A stretch of DNA of 64,000 bases from Caulobacteraceae bacterium UBA3198 (GCA_002363865.1 DEWY01000004.1:1-64000); one strand, 5' to 3'. Positions 32,513-45,034 are shown, numbered from the stretch's first letter. The notes: generated by a model from the sequence alone, not told the origin. Numbers and translations are program-made.

Positions 32513-32639
32513 GAGTGTTTTTCCCTGACTTGACGCCCCATGGGGAGCTTGCCGGCATCACACTAAAGGCCAGCCGTCACTGCAACACCTGTCACGCGCC
32601 TTTGACGATTCCGCCGGCGCGCTGGTCGCCTGACAGGCG

Positions 32640-32906
32640 TCAGGCGGCGGCGGCGACCGCGTGTTCAGCCAGGATGGTGAGGCCGTTGGCGGTGACGTCG
32701 GCGAAGCCGCCCCGCACCTCATAGATGGTCTCGCGGCCCTCGTTGCGCACGATCACCCGACCTTCGCGGAGGGTGGCCATGAACGGGGCGTGGCCCGCCA
32801 GGACCCCGAAGTCGCCTTCGGTTCCTGGCGCGTCCACCTGGTCGACCAAGCCGGAATAGAGTTCCCGTTCCGGCGAGACGAGGGAGAAGTGCAGCTTGTC
32901 CGCCAT
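32640..32906 (-). CDS. atpC: ATP synthase epsilon subunit, short form
   Basis: Central-stalk subunit of F1. The 88-aa protein holds only the beta-sandwich domain (LHFSLVSPERELYSGLVDQV, GTEGDFGVLAGHAPFM, VRGGFADVTANGLTILAEHA). The C-terminal two-helix inhibitory arm of about 50 residues seen in E. coli is absent. Short epsilon is usual in alphaproteobacteria, where a separate zeta protein inhibits the enzyme. It is the last gene of atpHAGDC, 5 bp after atpD. Confidence 0.93.
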   Translation of the reverse strand: MADKLHFSLVSPERELYSGLVDQVDAPGTEGDFGVLAGHAPFMATLREGRVIVRNEGRETIYEVRGGFADVTANGLTILAEHAVAAAA

Positions 32907-32911
32907 GATTC

Positions 32912-34498
<1,587 letters not shown>

Positions 34499-34515
34499 GG
34501 TGCTGTTCTCTTGCT

Positions 34516-35388
34516 CTAGATCGCCTCGGCGCCGGAGATGATCTCGATCAGCTCCTTAGTGATCTGCGCCTGACGTGTGCGGTTGTATTGCAGGGTGAGG
34601 CTGGCGATCATATCGCCGGCGTTACGGGTCGCGTTGTCCATCGCCGTCATCTGGGCGGCGTAGAAGCCGGCCTGATTCTCGAGCATGGCCGAGAACAGCT
34701 GGATGGTCAGATTGCGGGGGAGAAGCGTCTCCAGGATCGCCTCTTCCGAGGGCTCATATTCATAGACCGCGCCCTTCAGATCGACCTGAGGCGCGTCGGC
34801 GGCGACTTCAGCCGGGATCAGCTGCTTGACGCTGGGAACCTGGCTGACCACCGACTGGAAGCGGCTGTAGACCATGCTGACCACATCGACCTCGCCGGCC
34901 TCGAAGAGGGCGGTGACCCGGTCGGCGACGGCCTGGGCGACATCCATGGAGGGCGCGCCGCCAGCTTCGTAGAAGTCGATGATCTTGTCGCTGTGCAGGC
35001 GGCGAAGCTGGTCGCGGGCCTTCTTACCCACAATGATCAGCTTCACGTCCTTGCCGGCGGCCCGCAGGCTGCTGATCCGTTCCCGGGCGGCGCGGACGAT
35101 GGAGGTGTTGAAGCCCCCCGCCAGGCCGCGGTCGGACGTGGCCACCACCAGCACATGGCGCTGGTCGGCGCCCGTGCCGGCCAGCAGGCGCGGTGCGGAT
35201 TCCCCGCTCACGCCCTGGGCGAGGTTGGCGATCACCGAGGCCATCCGTTCGGCGTAGGGGCGCGCGCTCTGGGCGGCGTCCTGGGCACGACGAAGCTTGG
35301 CCGCGGCGACCATTTGCATCGCTTTCGTGATCTTCTGCGTGGCTTTCACGCTTCCGATCCGATTGCGCATCTCCTTGAGGCTGGCCAT
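34516..35388 (-). CDS. atpG: ATP synthase gamma subunit
   Basis: Rotor shaft of F1, 290 aa. The N-terminal helix MASLKEMRNRIGSVKATQKITKAMQMVAA is typical in parts, as are TSDRGLAGGFN and the C-terminal helix around MDNATRNAGDMIASLTLQYNRTRQAQITKEL, both of which form the coiled-coil axle. It has normal length and lies 21 bp after atpA. Confidence 0.96.
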   Translation of the reverse strand: MASLKEMRNRIGSVKATQKITKAMQMVAAAKLRRAQDAAQSARPYAERMASVIANLAQGVSGESAPRLLAGTGADQRHVLVVATSDRGLAGGFNTSIVRAARERISSLRAAGKDVKLIIVGKKARDQLRRLHSDKIIDFYEAGGAPSMDVAQAVADRVTALFEAGEVDVVSMVYSRFQSVVSQVPSVKQLIPAEVAADAPQVDLKGAVYEYEPSEEAILETLLPRNLTIQLFSAMLENQAGFYAAQMTAMDNATRNAGDMIASLTLQYNRTRQAQITKELIEIISGAEAI

Positions 35389-35409
35389 CCCTTGAGGTCC
35401 TGGCCGGGC

Positions 35410-36942
<1,533 letters not shown>

Positions 36943-36946
36943 GTTC

Positions 36947-37501
36947 TTACGCTCTCTTGAGGGCGAATTTCAGCGAGTCGAGCTTCGTACCCAGCGAAGC
37001 GTCGAACAGACGGGAGCCGACCCGGACCTTGATGCCGCCCAGAATGGCGGGATCGACCTGGGTCTCAATCTCAGGGTCCTTGCCCAGCGCCTGGCGCAGG
37101 GCCGCGGCGACGCCGGCGGCCTGGACCGGGGTGAGGGGCAGGGCGGTGGTGACGTGCGCCGAGACGACGCCACGACGTTCGGCCGACAGCGCCTGGAAGG
37201 CGCTGATCACCGAGGAGAGGGCTGAGGCCCGGCCATTGGCCGAGATCAGACCCAGAAACTTGAGCGTGGTCGGATCAAAGCCAGCCTTCTGCGCCACGGC
37301 CAGCAGGCCCTTGGCCTTATCCTGGGCGGTGAAGGCCGGGGAAGACAGCAGGACGCGCAGATCGCGGCTGTCGGCCATCATGGCCTTGAGCGACCTGAGG
37401 TCGGCTTCCACCGCCGCAATCTTGTTCTCGTCATTCGCGAGGTCGAACAGGGCCTGGGCATATCTGCCACCCACATTCGAAGTCCTGGAATCGTCCGCCA
37501 C
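36947..37501 (-). CDS. atpH: ATP synthase delta subunit
   Basis: Peripheral-stalk connector between F1 and the b subunits, 184 aa. It has the usual GGRYAQALFDLANDENKI opening, a helical bundle, and the C-terminal VDPAILGGIKVRVGSRLFDASLGTKLDSLK. The start is a GTG at 37501; an in-frame TAG lies directly upstream, so no earlier start exists. It heads the atpHAGDC operon. As in most alphaproteobacteria, the Fo genes are not next to it. Confidence 0.95.
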   Translation of the reverse strand: MADDSRTSNVGGRYAQALFDLANDENKIAAVEADLRSLKAMMADSRDLRVLLSSPAFTAQDKAKGLLAVAQKAGFDPTTLKFLGLISANGRASALSSVISAFQALSAERRGVVSAHVTTALPLTPVQAAGVAAALRQALGKDPEIETQVDPAILGGIKVRVGSRLFDASLGTKLDSLKFALKRA

Positions 37502-37630
37502 TATATGTCCGCCCGGTGCGTGTCTAAAAGCCGCTACGAAGGGATCTTCGTCTCAGCTAAAGGCTTGAAAGCGCTTGAAAAAGCACGGCGCCGAAGAAGG
37601 AGGTCCGCCCCCCGGCCCTAAGCCGCGCGC

Positions 37631-37659
37631 CTGATAGCACGCGATTTTAGGCGCCGCAA
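37631..37659 (-). promoter_or_regulatory. Candidate promoter of atpHAGDC
   Basis: Reading the minus strand, TTGCGG (37659-37654) and TATCAG (37636-37631) are 17 bp apart, and TG two bases before the -10 makes it an extended element. Transcription would start near 37624, giving a leader of about 120 nt that carries two direct copies of TTTCAAGC (about 37565-37583). Confidence 0.4.
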
Positions 37660-37692
37660 CCGAACCAGCGCCTGGGAATCCCGCCAATCGCC

Positions 37693-38010
37693 CTAGTCGG
37701 GGCTGGAAACCGCCAGCCTGCGGAACACCGCAGAGCCCGTGGCGGCCAGGGCGCCGTCGGCCCGTAGCACCCGCCCATGGGCGAAGACCAGGGTCCGGGT
37801 GGTCCGCTCCACCGCCGCTTCCAGGGTCACCGCTTCACCCGCCTGCAGCGGGGCGGCGTAATCCAGGGTCAGGGACACCGGCGCAAGCGCCTCACCGCTG
37901 GCCGCCGCCAGGGCGACCTCGATGAGGGCGGCGGCGGCGCCTGGGCCGGCGGGGGCCTGACCCACGGTGCGGACGGGGGCGGTGGTGGAGACGGGAAAAG
38001 CAGGGATCAT
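37693..38010 (-). CDS. Hotdog-fold thioesterase (PaaI-like)
   Basis: A short 105-aa hotdog protein. The strand pattern SLTLDYAAPLQAGEAVTLEAAVERTTRTLVF-like, broken here into SLTLDYAAPLQAGEA and ERTTRTLVFAHGRV, with DGALAATGSAVF at the end, is that of PaaI/YdiI acyl-CoA thioesterases. The long central helix is partly degenerate (GPGAAAALIEVALAAAS) and the usual HGG before it is not present, so catalytic competence is uncertain. It lies between the ATP synthase operon and a CC_3452-like gene, the same relative place as in Caulobacter crescentus as far as I recall. Confidence 0.7.
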   Translation of the reverse strand: MIPAFPVSTTAPVRTVGQAPAGPGAAAALIEVALAAASGEALAPVSLTLDYAAPLQAGEAVTLEAAVERTTRTLVFAHGRVLRADGALAATGSAVFRRLAVSSPD

Positions 38011-38039
38011 GGGCGGCGTCCTTTAAGCCTCCCGGCGGA

Positions 38040-38069
38040 AAAGAAAAGGGCGCCGGAAGCCCGGCGCCC
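38040..38069 (-). terminator. Intrinsic terminator of the CC_3452-like gene
   Basis: On the minus strand a 9-bp stem, GGGCGCCGG with CCGGCGCCC around a 4-nt loop, is followed by TTTTCTTTT. It lies about 40 bp after the stop at 38108 and separates this gene from the hotdog gene. Confidence 0.85.
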
Positions 38070-38107
38070 AGTTTGCAGGCTCGACAGATGCGGCTGGGAG
38101 AGTCGCT

Positions 38108-38452
38108 TCAGTTATTCGCGGCCTGGGTCATCGGCTTGGCCGAGGCGTTGCAGGCGTCCAGTCGCGCGGCGTCGAAAGCCTTGGAGCCGGACTCGAACGC
38201 GGTCACCGGTCCGAAGCGGGTGGCGATGTCCTTGCAGGTGGCCGGGATGAAGGTGCGGCTGTTGGAGACAGTGGCCACGCAGGCCTCGCCTTCACACCAG
38301 AAGACGGCGCTGCCGGCGACCAGCCGGGTGCGCTCGGCGACGGACTGCTCGAGCTTTGCGGTGACCTGGGTCTGGGCGGCGGCCTGGCCCGCCAGGGCAA
38401 GCGTCAGCAGGGCCGCGGCGGCGGCCAGGGTGGAACGGATCATCATTGCCAT
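38108..38452 (-). CDS. Small secreted protein, CC_3452-like family
   Basis: A 114-aa exported protein of unknown function. The start at 38452 follows CCGGAGTT and gives a clear signal peptide (MIRSTLAAAAALLTLALAGQAAAQ in two halves). The mature part has a conserved-looking core VAGSAVFWCEGEACVATV, then RTFIPATCKDIATRFGPV and a late Cys in LDACNAS, so four cysteines could pair. I assign it to the Caulobacteraceae CC_3452 family from its features and from its place next to the atp operon; this is from memory, not a search. Confidence 0.65.
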   Translation of the reverse strand: MAMMIRSTLAAAAALLTLALAGQAAAQTQVTAKLEQSVAERTRLVAGSAVFWCEGEACVATVSNSRTFIPATCKDIATRFGPVTAFESGSKAFDAARLDACNASAKPMTQAANN

Positions 38453-38747
38453 AACTCCGGCGTTGGGGAGGGAGCGGCGACAAGGAGTTCGCCGGCCGGC
38501 CGGGGACCCCGCGATATCCCCGCGCGGGCCCCTCGAACTAAGCATCGCTAAGATAACAGCGTTAAGATCGACTGCAACCGCCATTTGCGCACCGCGGGTA
38601 TGCAGGTTTGGATAGGCGGGGCCTGCGGCGGCGCCCTGGAACGGCCCTGTTCATCCCCCATCAATCCTGTCGCGCCTCTTCTGGGCATCGGATAAAGAGG
38701 GCCGCCCGCGGGCGCCTGCACCCTTACGACCAACGGCTGGGATCAAG

Positions 38748-40733
38748 ATGGCCAATTCGCAACCGCCCAGATCACAGCGCCCGGCCGGCGGCGGCCGCGT
38801 CCGGCGCACGCCCCTGCAGGCGGCGCTCTATTGGGGCGCTGTGCTGTCGGTCTGGGGGCTGATCTTTGTGGCGGCCTTCTTCGCGGTCTTCGCCGTCGAC
38901 CTGCCGGACACCTCGAAGCTGTTCGAGGTCGAACGTCAGCCCTCCATCTCCTATCTCGACCGGTCGGGCGCCCTGGTGGCGGTCCGCGGCTCGCAATACG
39001 CCCCGCCTGTCGACCTCGACACCCTGCCGGACTACGTGCCCAAGGCCTTCATCGCCATCGAGGACCGCTGGTTCTACTGGCACCCCGGCTTCAACCCCTG
39101 GGGCATCCTCCGCTCGCAGATCTACAATATGACCAGCGACGGGGGCCCCCTCCGCGGCGGCTCGACCATCACCCAGCAGTTGGCCCGGAACCTCTTCCTC
39201 ACCCCCGCCCAGACCTATCGGCGCAAGGCCCAGGAACTGATCCTGGCGGTGTGGCTGGAGCTGCGCTTCTCCAAGAAGGAGATCCTCGAGCTCTATCTGA
39301 ACCGGGTCTATTTCGGCGGCGGCGCCTACGGGATCGAGGCGGCCTCCCAGCGCTATTTCAATAAGCCGGCCCCGCAGCTGACCATCGGGGAGTCCGCCCT
39401 GCTGGCGGGGATGATGAAGGGCCCGTCGCGCTACAGCCCCGTCTCGGCCACCGAACGGGCGGCGCGGCGCGCCACCATCGTGCTCGACGAGATGGTCCGG
39501 CTGCGGGCCATCACGCCGGAGCAGCGGACCGAGGCCTTCAACAATCCCGTGCGGGTCAATCCGACCCTGGCCAACCAGCGGGCTCAGTACTTCGTCGACT
39601 GGATCGATGACGAGGTCCGCGGTCTTGTGGGCGAGCCCACCGACGACCTGGTGGTGGAGACCACGCTGGACCTGCCCATCCAGACCGCCGCCGAGCAGGC
39701 GGTGCGCCGCGGAGTCGCGGCCGGGGCCGACCAGGGCATCGGCCAGGGGGCCCTGGTCGCCCTGGACGGCGAAGGACGGGTGCGGGCCTATGTGGGCGGC
39801 GCCGACTATGCCGAAAGTCAGTTCGACCGGGCGGCCATGGCCCAGCGCCAGGCGGGCTCGGCCTTCAAGCCCTTCGTCTATCTGACGGCCATGGAACAGG
39901 GCCGCACCCCCAATGTCCGCATGGTCGACGAGCCCCTGCGGATCGGCGACTGGGAGCCGCGCAACTACAGCGGCGATTTCCGCGGCGAGATGAACCTGGA
40001 GCAGGCCCTGGCCCAGTCCACCAACACCATCGCCGCGCGCCTGGCCAACGAGGTGGGCACCGGCAATGTGGCGGCCACCGCCCGGCGCCTGGGGATCACC
40101 GGCAAGATTCAGCTGGACCCCTCCATGGCCCTGGGAGCGGTGGAGGTGACGCCTCTGCAGATGGCCCAGGCCTATGCGCCCTTCGCCAATGGCGGCTTCA
40201 AGGCCCAGGGTTACGGAATCGAGCGCATTCGCACGGCCGACGGCCGCGTGCTCTATGACCACAATGTCGACCGCCCGCAGCGGCAGGCGGTGATCGGCTC
40301 GCCGGCCCTGCAGTACATGAACCAGATGATGCGCGGCGTGGTGAGCGGCGGCACCGGCACGGCCGCGCGGGTCCCCAATTACGATCTCGCCGGCAAGACC
40401 GGCACCACCAACGATTATCGGGACGCCTGGTTCGTCGGTTATACGGGCGGCTTCGTCGCCGCGGTCTGGGTCGGCCAGGACGACAATTCCCCTATGCGCC
40501 GGGTGTCCGGCGGCGGGGCGCCGGCGCGGATCTGGAAAGACTTCATGGGCTCGGCCCTGCCGCGGCTGAACGCCCAGCCGATCCCCGGCGGCGTCATCGA
40601 GCCGCCGCCGATGACCCCGGCCGCCGACCCGATCGGCGATCTGCTGGACGGCGTGGGCGGCATGATCGGCGGCGGTGCTGATCCGGCGCCCACCGCCCCG
40701 GCGCCCAGCGATCCGGAATCGATCCCCTACTGA
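38748..40733 (+). CDS. Class A penicillin-binding protein 1A (bifunctional)
   Basis: Peptidoglycan synthase with both glycosyltransferase and transpeptidase domains, anchored by one membrane segment near residues 25-50. The GT51 domain has E105 in the AIEDRWFYWHPG motif and RGGSTITQQLARNLFL. The transpeptidase has S371 in SAFK, the STN triad in AQSTNTIAARL and KTGT in LAGKTGTTNDYRDAWFVG. The 661-aa length and compact linker put it with PbpC/PBP1a-like forms. The C-terminus is Pro/Gly/Ala rich. A 295-bp divergent intergenic region with several TAAG repeats precedes it. It overlaps the convergent peptidase gene by 7 bp. Confidence 0.93.
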   Translation: MANSQPPRSQRPAGGGRVRRTPLQAALYWGAVLSVWGLIFVAAFFAVFAVDLPDTSKLFEVERQPSISYLDRSGALVAVRGSQYAPPVDLDTLPDYVPKAFIAIEDRWFYWHPGFNPWGILRSQIYNMTSDGGPLRGGSTITQQLARNLFLTPAQTYRRKAQELILAVWLELRFSKKEILELYLNRVYFGGGAYGIEAASQRYFNKPAPQLTIGESALLAGMMKGPSRYSPVSATERAARRATIVLDEMVRLRAITPEQRTEAFNNPVRVNPTLANQRAQYFVDWIDDEVRGLVGEPTDDLVVETTLDLPIQTAAEQAVRRGVAAGADQGIGQGALVALDGEGRVRAYVGGADYAESQFDRAAMAQRQAGSAFKPFVYLTAMEQGRTPNVRMVDEPLRIGDWEPRNYSGDFRGEMNLEQALAQSTNTIAARLANEVGTGNVAATARRLGITGKIQLDPSMALGAVEVTPLQMAQAYAPFANGGFKAQGYGIERIRTADGRVLYDHNVDRPQRQAVIGSPALQYMNQMMRGVVSGGTGTAARVPNYDLAGKTGTTNDYRDAWFVGYTGGFVAAVWVGQDDNSPMRRVSGGGAPARIWKDFMGSALPRLNAQPIPGGVIEPPPMTPAADPIGDLLDGVGGMIGGGADPAPTAPAPSDPESIPY

Positions 40734-41479
40734 GCCTGGCTTCCGGCGCCGACGGCGTGCAGGCGGGCCCCGTGGGCGCGCAGCCAGGCGCGATGGGGCG
40801 CCGGATCGCCCACCAGGGTCTCCACCAGCGCCCAGAAGCGAGGGCCATGGTTGAGCTCCTTCAGGTGGGCGCATTCGTGGGCCGCCACATAGTCGGCGAC
40901 CACAAGCGGGGCGAGAGCGAGGCGCCAGGAATAGCGGATGATCGCCGGCTGCCCCCCGGTCGGGGGCTTGCAGGATCCCCAGCGGGACCGCGCATCGGTG
41001 AGGACCACCTTGGGCAATGGCGCGCCAAGCGCCTCGGCATGGGTCATGGTCAGGGCCGTCAGCCCCTCAAGGGCCTGCTTGCGCAGAAGCCTCTGCACCG
41101 CGCGGGCGAACCCCTCGCCCTCCCCCTGGGCGCTGATCACGGCTGAGCGGCCATCCTCGGACGGCAGCCAGCGCGCGCGGCCGGCCTGCTGAACCAGCCG
41201 CACGGGCAGCCCCATCACCGTCAGCTCGGCGCCGGGCGCCAGGGGCTGGGGCTTGGGCAACTCGTCCAGGCGCGCGCTGATCCAGTCGATCCGGTCCCGG
41301 GCGAAGGCCGCGGCCTCCCCCAGGCGGCGGGGCGAGGGGGCGGTCGCCACCACCTCCCGGCGGCTCCGGTCCAGGCGCAGGGAGACCCGCCGCGCCCGGG
41401 GGTGGACTTTGAGACGGATGACGGCGCCGGCGATCTCGATCCGGTCGCCGTCGACAAAGGTTCGGCCAAAGGGACTCAT
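40727..41479 (-). CDS. YgjP-family (SprT-like) zinc metallopeptidase
   Basis: A 250-aa M48/DUF45 protein. The zinc motif HExxH is in YVAAHECAHLKELNHGPRFW, and the third ligand is probably the His in NHGPRF. The conserved LTDARSRWGSCKPP segment precedes it. The N-terminal half, with VHPRARRVSLRLDRS, is the usual beta-rich part. Function in bacteria is poorly known. It is followed 12 bp upstream in transcription by phaZ, so the two could be co-transcribed. Confidence 0.85.
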   Translation of the reverse strand: MSPFGRTFVDGDRIEIAGAVIRLKVHPRARRVSLRLDRSRREVVATAPSPRRLGEAAAFARDRIDWISARLDELPKPQPLAPGAELTVMGLPVRLVQQAGRARWLPSEDGRSAVISAQGEGEGFARAVQRLLRKQALEGLTALTMTHAEALGAPLPKVVLTDARSRWGSCKPPTGGQPAIIRYSWRLALAPLVVADYVAAHECAHLKELNHGPRFWALVETLVGDPAPHRAWLRAHGARLHAVGAGSQAQ

Positions 41480-41491
41480 GTCCCTGCAGAT

Positions 41492-42763
41492 TTACGAGCG
41501 GTCGGCGCTCTTTTGAAAGCGGCTTTCATGCAGGGCGATGAACTCCCGCACCCGCGGATAGATCTCCTCGCGGAAGCGGCGGCCATTGAAGACCCCGTAG
41601 TGGCCCACATGGGGCTGGATGTAGTCGGCCTTCAGCTCCCCCGGCAGATTGACGCAGAGATCATGGGCGGCCTGGGTCTGGCCGATGCCGGAGATGTCAT
41701 CGTTCTCACCCTCGACGGTCAGCAGGCCGACGTCGGTGACGGCGCCGGGATCCACTAGACGGCCGCGATGGACCAGCTCGCCCTTGGGCAGCAGGTAGCG
41801 CTGGAACACATAGTCGACGGTCTGGAGATAGAACTCCTCGGTCAGGTCGAGGACCGAGAGGTACTCGTCATAGAACTCCAGATGCTTGTCGGCGGAGTCC
41901 CCATCGTCGGCCATCAGGTGGTCGAGGTACTTCAGATGGGCTTCCTTATGCCGATCCAGGTTCATCGACATGAAGGCATAGAGCTGGACGAAACCCGGAT
42001 AGACCCGCCGGCCCATGCCCGGATAGGGGGGCGGGGCCGTGTAGATCATGTTGGAGGCGAACCAGGCGAAGGGACGCTCCTCGGCCAGTTGATTGGTCAC
42101 CGTCGGCGAGTGCCGCGCATCGATCGGCGAGCCCATATAGGTCATGGACGCGGGACGGGCGTCGTCGCCTTCTTCGGACATCAGGCTGACCGCCGCCAGC
42201 ACCGGCGGTCCAGGCTGGCAGACCGCCACCACATGGGCCCGGGGGCCGACCACAGCCAGCATCTGGCGCACATGATCGATATAGTCGTGGAAGTCGAAGC
42301 GGCCCTCGAGCACCGGCACTGAGCGGGCGTTCTCCCACTCGGTGATGTAGACCTCATGGTCGGGCAGGAAGGCCTGGACCGTGCCGCGCAGCAGGGTGGC
42401 GTAGTGGCCCGACAGGGGCGCGACGATCAGGACGCTCGGCTGGGGGCCCCGCCGGCCGGCCCGGCGCAGGGCGCCGGCGTCGCGGCTGAAATGGGTGAGT
42501 TTGACCCAGGGGGAGCTCCACACCGTCTTGCGGGTCACCGGCACGGCGTGATCGCCGATGGCCACGCTGTCGATCCCCCAGTCCGGCCGCCGATAGCGCC
42601 GGGTGAGGTTGGAGAACAGGTCGGCGGTGGCGAAGATGCGGCGACCGAAGTCGGTGTTGCGCGCCGGATTGAGCGGCGAGCTCCAGAAGTCGCGGGTCAT
42701 CAGCGCCGTCAGGCGGAGCGGGGCTGCGCCATAATAGCTGGTCTCGTGCAGGGTGTAGAGCAT
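41492..42763 (-). CDS. phaZ: Intracellular polyhydroxyalkanoate depolymerase
   Basis: Degrades stored poly-3-hydroxybutyrate. The 423-aa protein starts MLYTLHETSYYGAAPLRL, typical of the PhaZ1 type; I chose ATG 42763, behind AAGGA, over a GTG at 42784. The nucleophile is the Cys in AHVVAVCQPGPPVLA, which replaces the lipase-box Ser in this family. The acid and His lie in LLTVEGENDDISG and QPHVGHYGVFNGRRFREEI. No signal peptide is present. It implies that the cell makes PHB granules. Confidence 0.92.
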   Translation of the reverse strand: MLYTLHETSYYGAAPLRLTALMTRDFWSSPLNPARNTDFGRRIFATADLFSNLTRRYRRPDWGIDSVAIGDHAVPVTRKTVWSSPWVKLTHFSRDAGALRRAGRRGPQPSVLIVAPLSGHYATLLRGTVQAFLPDHEVYITEWENARSVPVLEGRFDFHDYIDHVRQMLAVVGPRAHVVAVCQPGPPVLAAVSLMSEEGDDARPASMTYMGSPIDARHSPTVTNQLAEERPFAWFASNMIYTAPPPYPGMGRRVYPGFVQLYAFMSMNLDRHKEAHLKYLDHLMADDGDSADKHLEFYDEYLSVLDLTEEFYLQTVDYVFQRYLLPKGELVHRGRLVDPGAVTDVGLLTVEGENDDISGIGQTQAAHDLCVNLPGELKADYIQPHVGHYGVFNGRRFREEIYPRVREFIALHESRFQKSADRS

Positions 42764-42882
42764 CTGCGAAGGATCCTTGTGCACCGCAACATAACATGCG
42801 GAGCCTTAACGGAGTCCAGCCTTGGCCGTTCCGGACGACCCCCGCATCCGCGACGAGGGGTCACACCTGAGCAGGTTGGGGC

Positions 42883-43482
42883 CTAGCCCTCCTGCATGGC
42901 GGTGCGGATCAGACGGGCCATCTCATCGGGCGAAAGGCCATAGGCCAGGACCCGGTTGAACCGGCCCTGGGGGTCCATCAGATAGGCCGCCGTTGAGTGG
43001 TCCACGGTGTAGTCCGGCCCCTCTCCAGACTTGCGGTAATAGACATAATAGGCCTTGGCCACCTGCTCGATCTGCTCCGGCGCGCCGGTCAGGCCGACCA
43101 CGTCATCGGGAAAGGCGTCCAGGCTGAGATAGGTCTTCAACTGCTCAGGCGTGTCGCGCTCGGGGTCGACGGAGATGAACACCGTCTGCAGGTCTGCGCC
43201 CCGCGGCCCAAGCTGTTCCTGGGCCGCAGCCACCGCCTGCAGGGTCGAGGGACAGATGTCCGGGCAGTAGGTGAAACCGAAGAAGACCACGCTCCAGCGG
43301 CCCTCCAGGATCGACTCGTCCACCGTCTGGCCGTCCTGGTTCACCAGTTCGAACGGACCGCCCACATCGGCCTGCGCAGAGTCGGCGCCGGCCGGCGACT
43401 CTGCCCGCCAGAACAGGGCCGCCCCCGCCCCAAGGCCGATGACGGCCACCAGGGCGATGATGATCAGCGAGCGTTTCGACAT
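42883..43482 (-). CDS. senC: SCO1/SenC copper protein
   Basis: Membrane-tethered periplasmic copper chaperone for the CuA site of cytochrome c oxidase. The 199-aa protein has one N-terminal membrane segment, then the thioredoxin-like fold with copper ligands C73 and C77 (YCPDICPS) and the His in YTVDHSTAAYL. It is divergent from regB. The senC/prrC-regB-regA group is the classical redox locus of alphaproteobacteria, in which SenC/PrrC is thought to help relay oxidase activity to RegB. Confidence 0.93.
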   Translation of the reverse strand: MSKRSLIIIALVAVIGLGAGAALFWRAESPAGADSAQADVGGPFELVNQDGQTVDESILEGRWSVVFFGFTYCPDICPSTLQAVAAAQEQLGPRGADLQTVFISVDPERDTPEQLKTYLSLDAFPDDVVGLTGAPEQIEQVAKAYYVYYRKSGEGPDYTVDHSTAAYLMDPQGRFNRVLAYGLSPDEMARLIRTAMQEG

Positions 43483-43562
43483 GGAGCGACCTTTCGCACG
43501 TAGACGCGATCTTTCGTTTGGGGCTCGCCAGGACCGCCGATCTCGGTGATCCTGCCTGGGCC

Positions 43563-44945
43563 ATGGCCCTCAAGAACGATGGATCGGCGGGCCTGAAGGA
43601 CCCCTTGGGTCTCGATAGGCAAAGCACCGCCCTACTGCAAGGCGAGCTCGCCTGGGACGAGGCGGTCCTGGGCCAGGGCCGCCTGCGGATTCGCTCGGTG
43701 GTGACCCTGCGCTGGGTGATGCTGGCCTGCGAGGCTGCGGCCCTGACGCTGGGGGCTGCGGTCTTCGCCCTGCCCGCGCCCTACGCCATCTGCTTCGGCG
43801 TGGTGGGCCTTGCGGCCTGGATCAATCTGCTCGCAGGCATCGCGACCCCAGGCCAGCGCCTGCTGCATCCGACCGAAGCCACCGGCCAGCTGGGCTTCGA
43901 CATCCTCCGGGTGGCGGGTCTGGCGGCCCTGACCGGGGGTATCGCCAATCCATTTGTGGTCCTCGTCCTGCCACCCCTAGCGTTGGCGGCCGCCACCCTG
44001 CCCCTGCGCCCGACCCTGGCGCTGGCGGTCCTGGCCGCCCTGTCCCTGACCCTCATCAGCGTCTTCTCCTACCCCCTGCCCGGCGGCGCCGGCCCTCTGG
44101 CCATGATGCCGTTTAGCTACAGGCTGACCGCCCTGAGCGCCCTGCTGCTGGCCCTGGGGATCAGCACGGCCTTTGTTCGCCAGGCCGCGCAGGAGACCGC
44201 CCGTCGCGCCCTGGCCCTGGACGTCACCCAGGCGGTCCTGGCGCGGGAGCGCAGGCTCTCCGCCCTGGGCGGCCTGGCCGCCTCGGCGGCCCACGAGTTG
44301 GGCACGCCGCTGGCGACCATCGCCATCGTGGCCAAGGAGATGGCCCGGGAGGCCCCCAGCGCCCAGGTGCGCGAGGACGCCGAACTGCTGATGAGCCAGG
44401 CCCAGCGGTGCCGGGAGATTCTCGCCCGTCTCACCCAGACGCCAGGCGCCTCGGACGAGGTGCACGAGCGGATGAGCCTGCTGCAGCTCCTGCAGGAGGT
44501 CATCGAGCCCCATCGGGACGTCAAGGGCGTGCGGCTCGAGGCCATCGTCACCGGCGCCCCGGACACCCAGAAGCCCGGGATCAAACGCATGCCCGAGGTG
44601 ATCCACGCCATATCCTCCTTCGTGGAGAATGCGGTGGATTTCGCCGCCTCCGAGGTGCTGGTCACCGCCCGTTTCGACGCCGAGACCATTTCCCTGGAGG
44701 TCCGCGACGATGGCCCCGGCGTCGCCCCGGAAATCCTGGCCCGGCTTGGCGAGCCCTATGTCACCAGCCGTCCGGGGGCCGAGGGCTCCCGCACCGGCCA
44801 TGTGGGCATGGGCCTGGGCTTCTTCATCTCCAAGACCCTTCTGGAGCGGACCGGCGCGCGGGTCGTCTTCCAGAACGGCCGGCCCCGGGGCGCTGTCGTG
44901 TCGGTGCGCTGGCCACGTACCCGTATTGAGTCGGCCCACAGCTAG
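43563..44945 (+). CDS. regB: RegB/PrrB/ActS-type redox sensor histidine kinase
   Basis: Six-helix membrane sensor that reports the quinone pool and redox state. The 460-aa protein from ATG 43563 has the family's ubiquinone-binding segment GGIANPFVVLVLPPLAL, the H-box with H244 in SAAHELGTPLATIA, and the regulatory cysteine C283 in QAQRCREIL, 39 residues after the His as in Rhodobacter. The ATP-binding domain has FVENAVDFA, DDGPGVAPEIL and GMGLGFFISK. The ribosome site is weak and an upstream TTG at 43518 is possible. regA follows 89 bp later. Confidence 0.93.
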   Translation: MALKNDGSAGLKDPLGLDRQSTALLQGELAWDEAVLGQGRLRIRSVVTLRWVMLACEAAALTLGAAVFALPAPYAICFGVVGLAAWINLLAGIATPGQRLLHPTEATGQLGFDILRVAGLAALTGGIANPFVVLVLPPLALAAATLPLRPTLALAVLAALSLTLISVFSYPLPGGAGPLAMMPFSYRLTALSALLLALGISTAFVRQAAQETARRALALDVTQAVLARERRLSALGGLAASAAHELGTPLATIAIVAKEMAREAPSAQVREDAELLMSQAQRCREILARLTQTPGASDEVHERMSLLQLLQEVIEPHRDVKGVRLEAIVTGAPDTQKPGIKRMPEVIHAISSFVENAVDFAASEVLVTARFDAETISLEVRDDGPGVAPEILARLGEPYVTSRPGAEGSRTGHVGMGLGFFISKTLLERTGARVVFQNGRPRGAVVSVRWPRTRIESAHS

Positions 44946-45034
44946 CGGTTCGCCGCCCCCCTTGCGGACAAGACCCGGTGCAAGCCAGAATGAATACACG
45001 CACGGAGGGAGGCCCGCTCGCGCGGGTAGCAGTG

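Noticed and set aside
32627..32646. CGCCTGAC/GTCAGGCG hairpin at the end of atpC
   Set aside because: It overlaps the stop codon and has no T-run, so it is not a convincing terminator.
38772..40874. A 700-codon open frame opposite the PBP1A gene
   Set aside because: Antisense shadow; the plus-strand frame has all class A PBP motifs.
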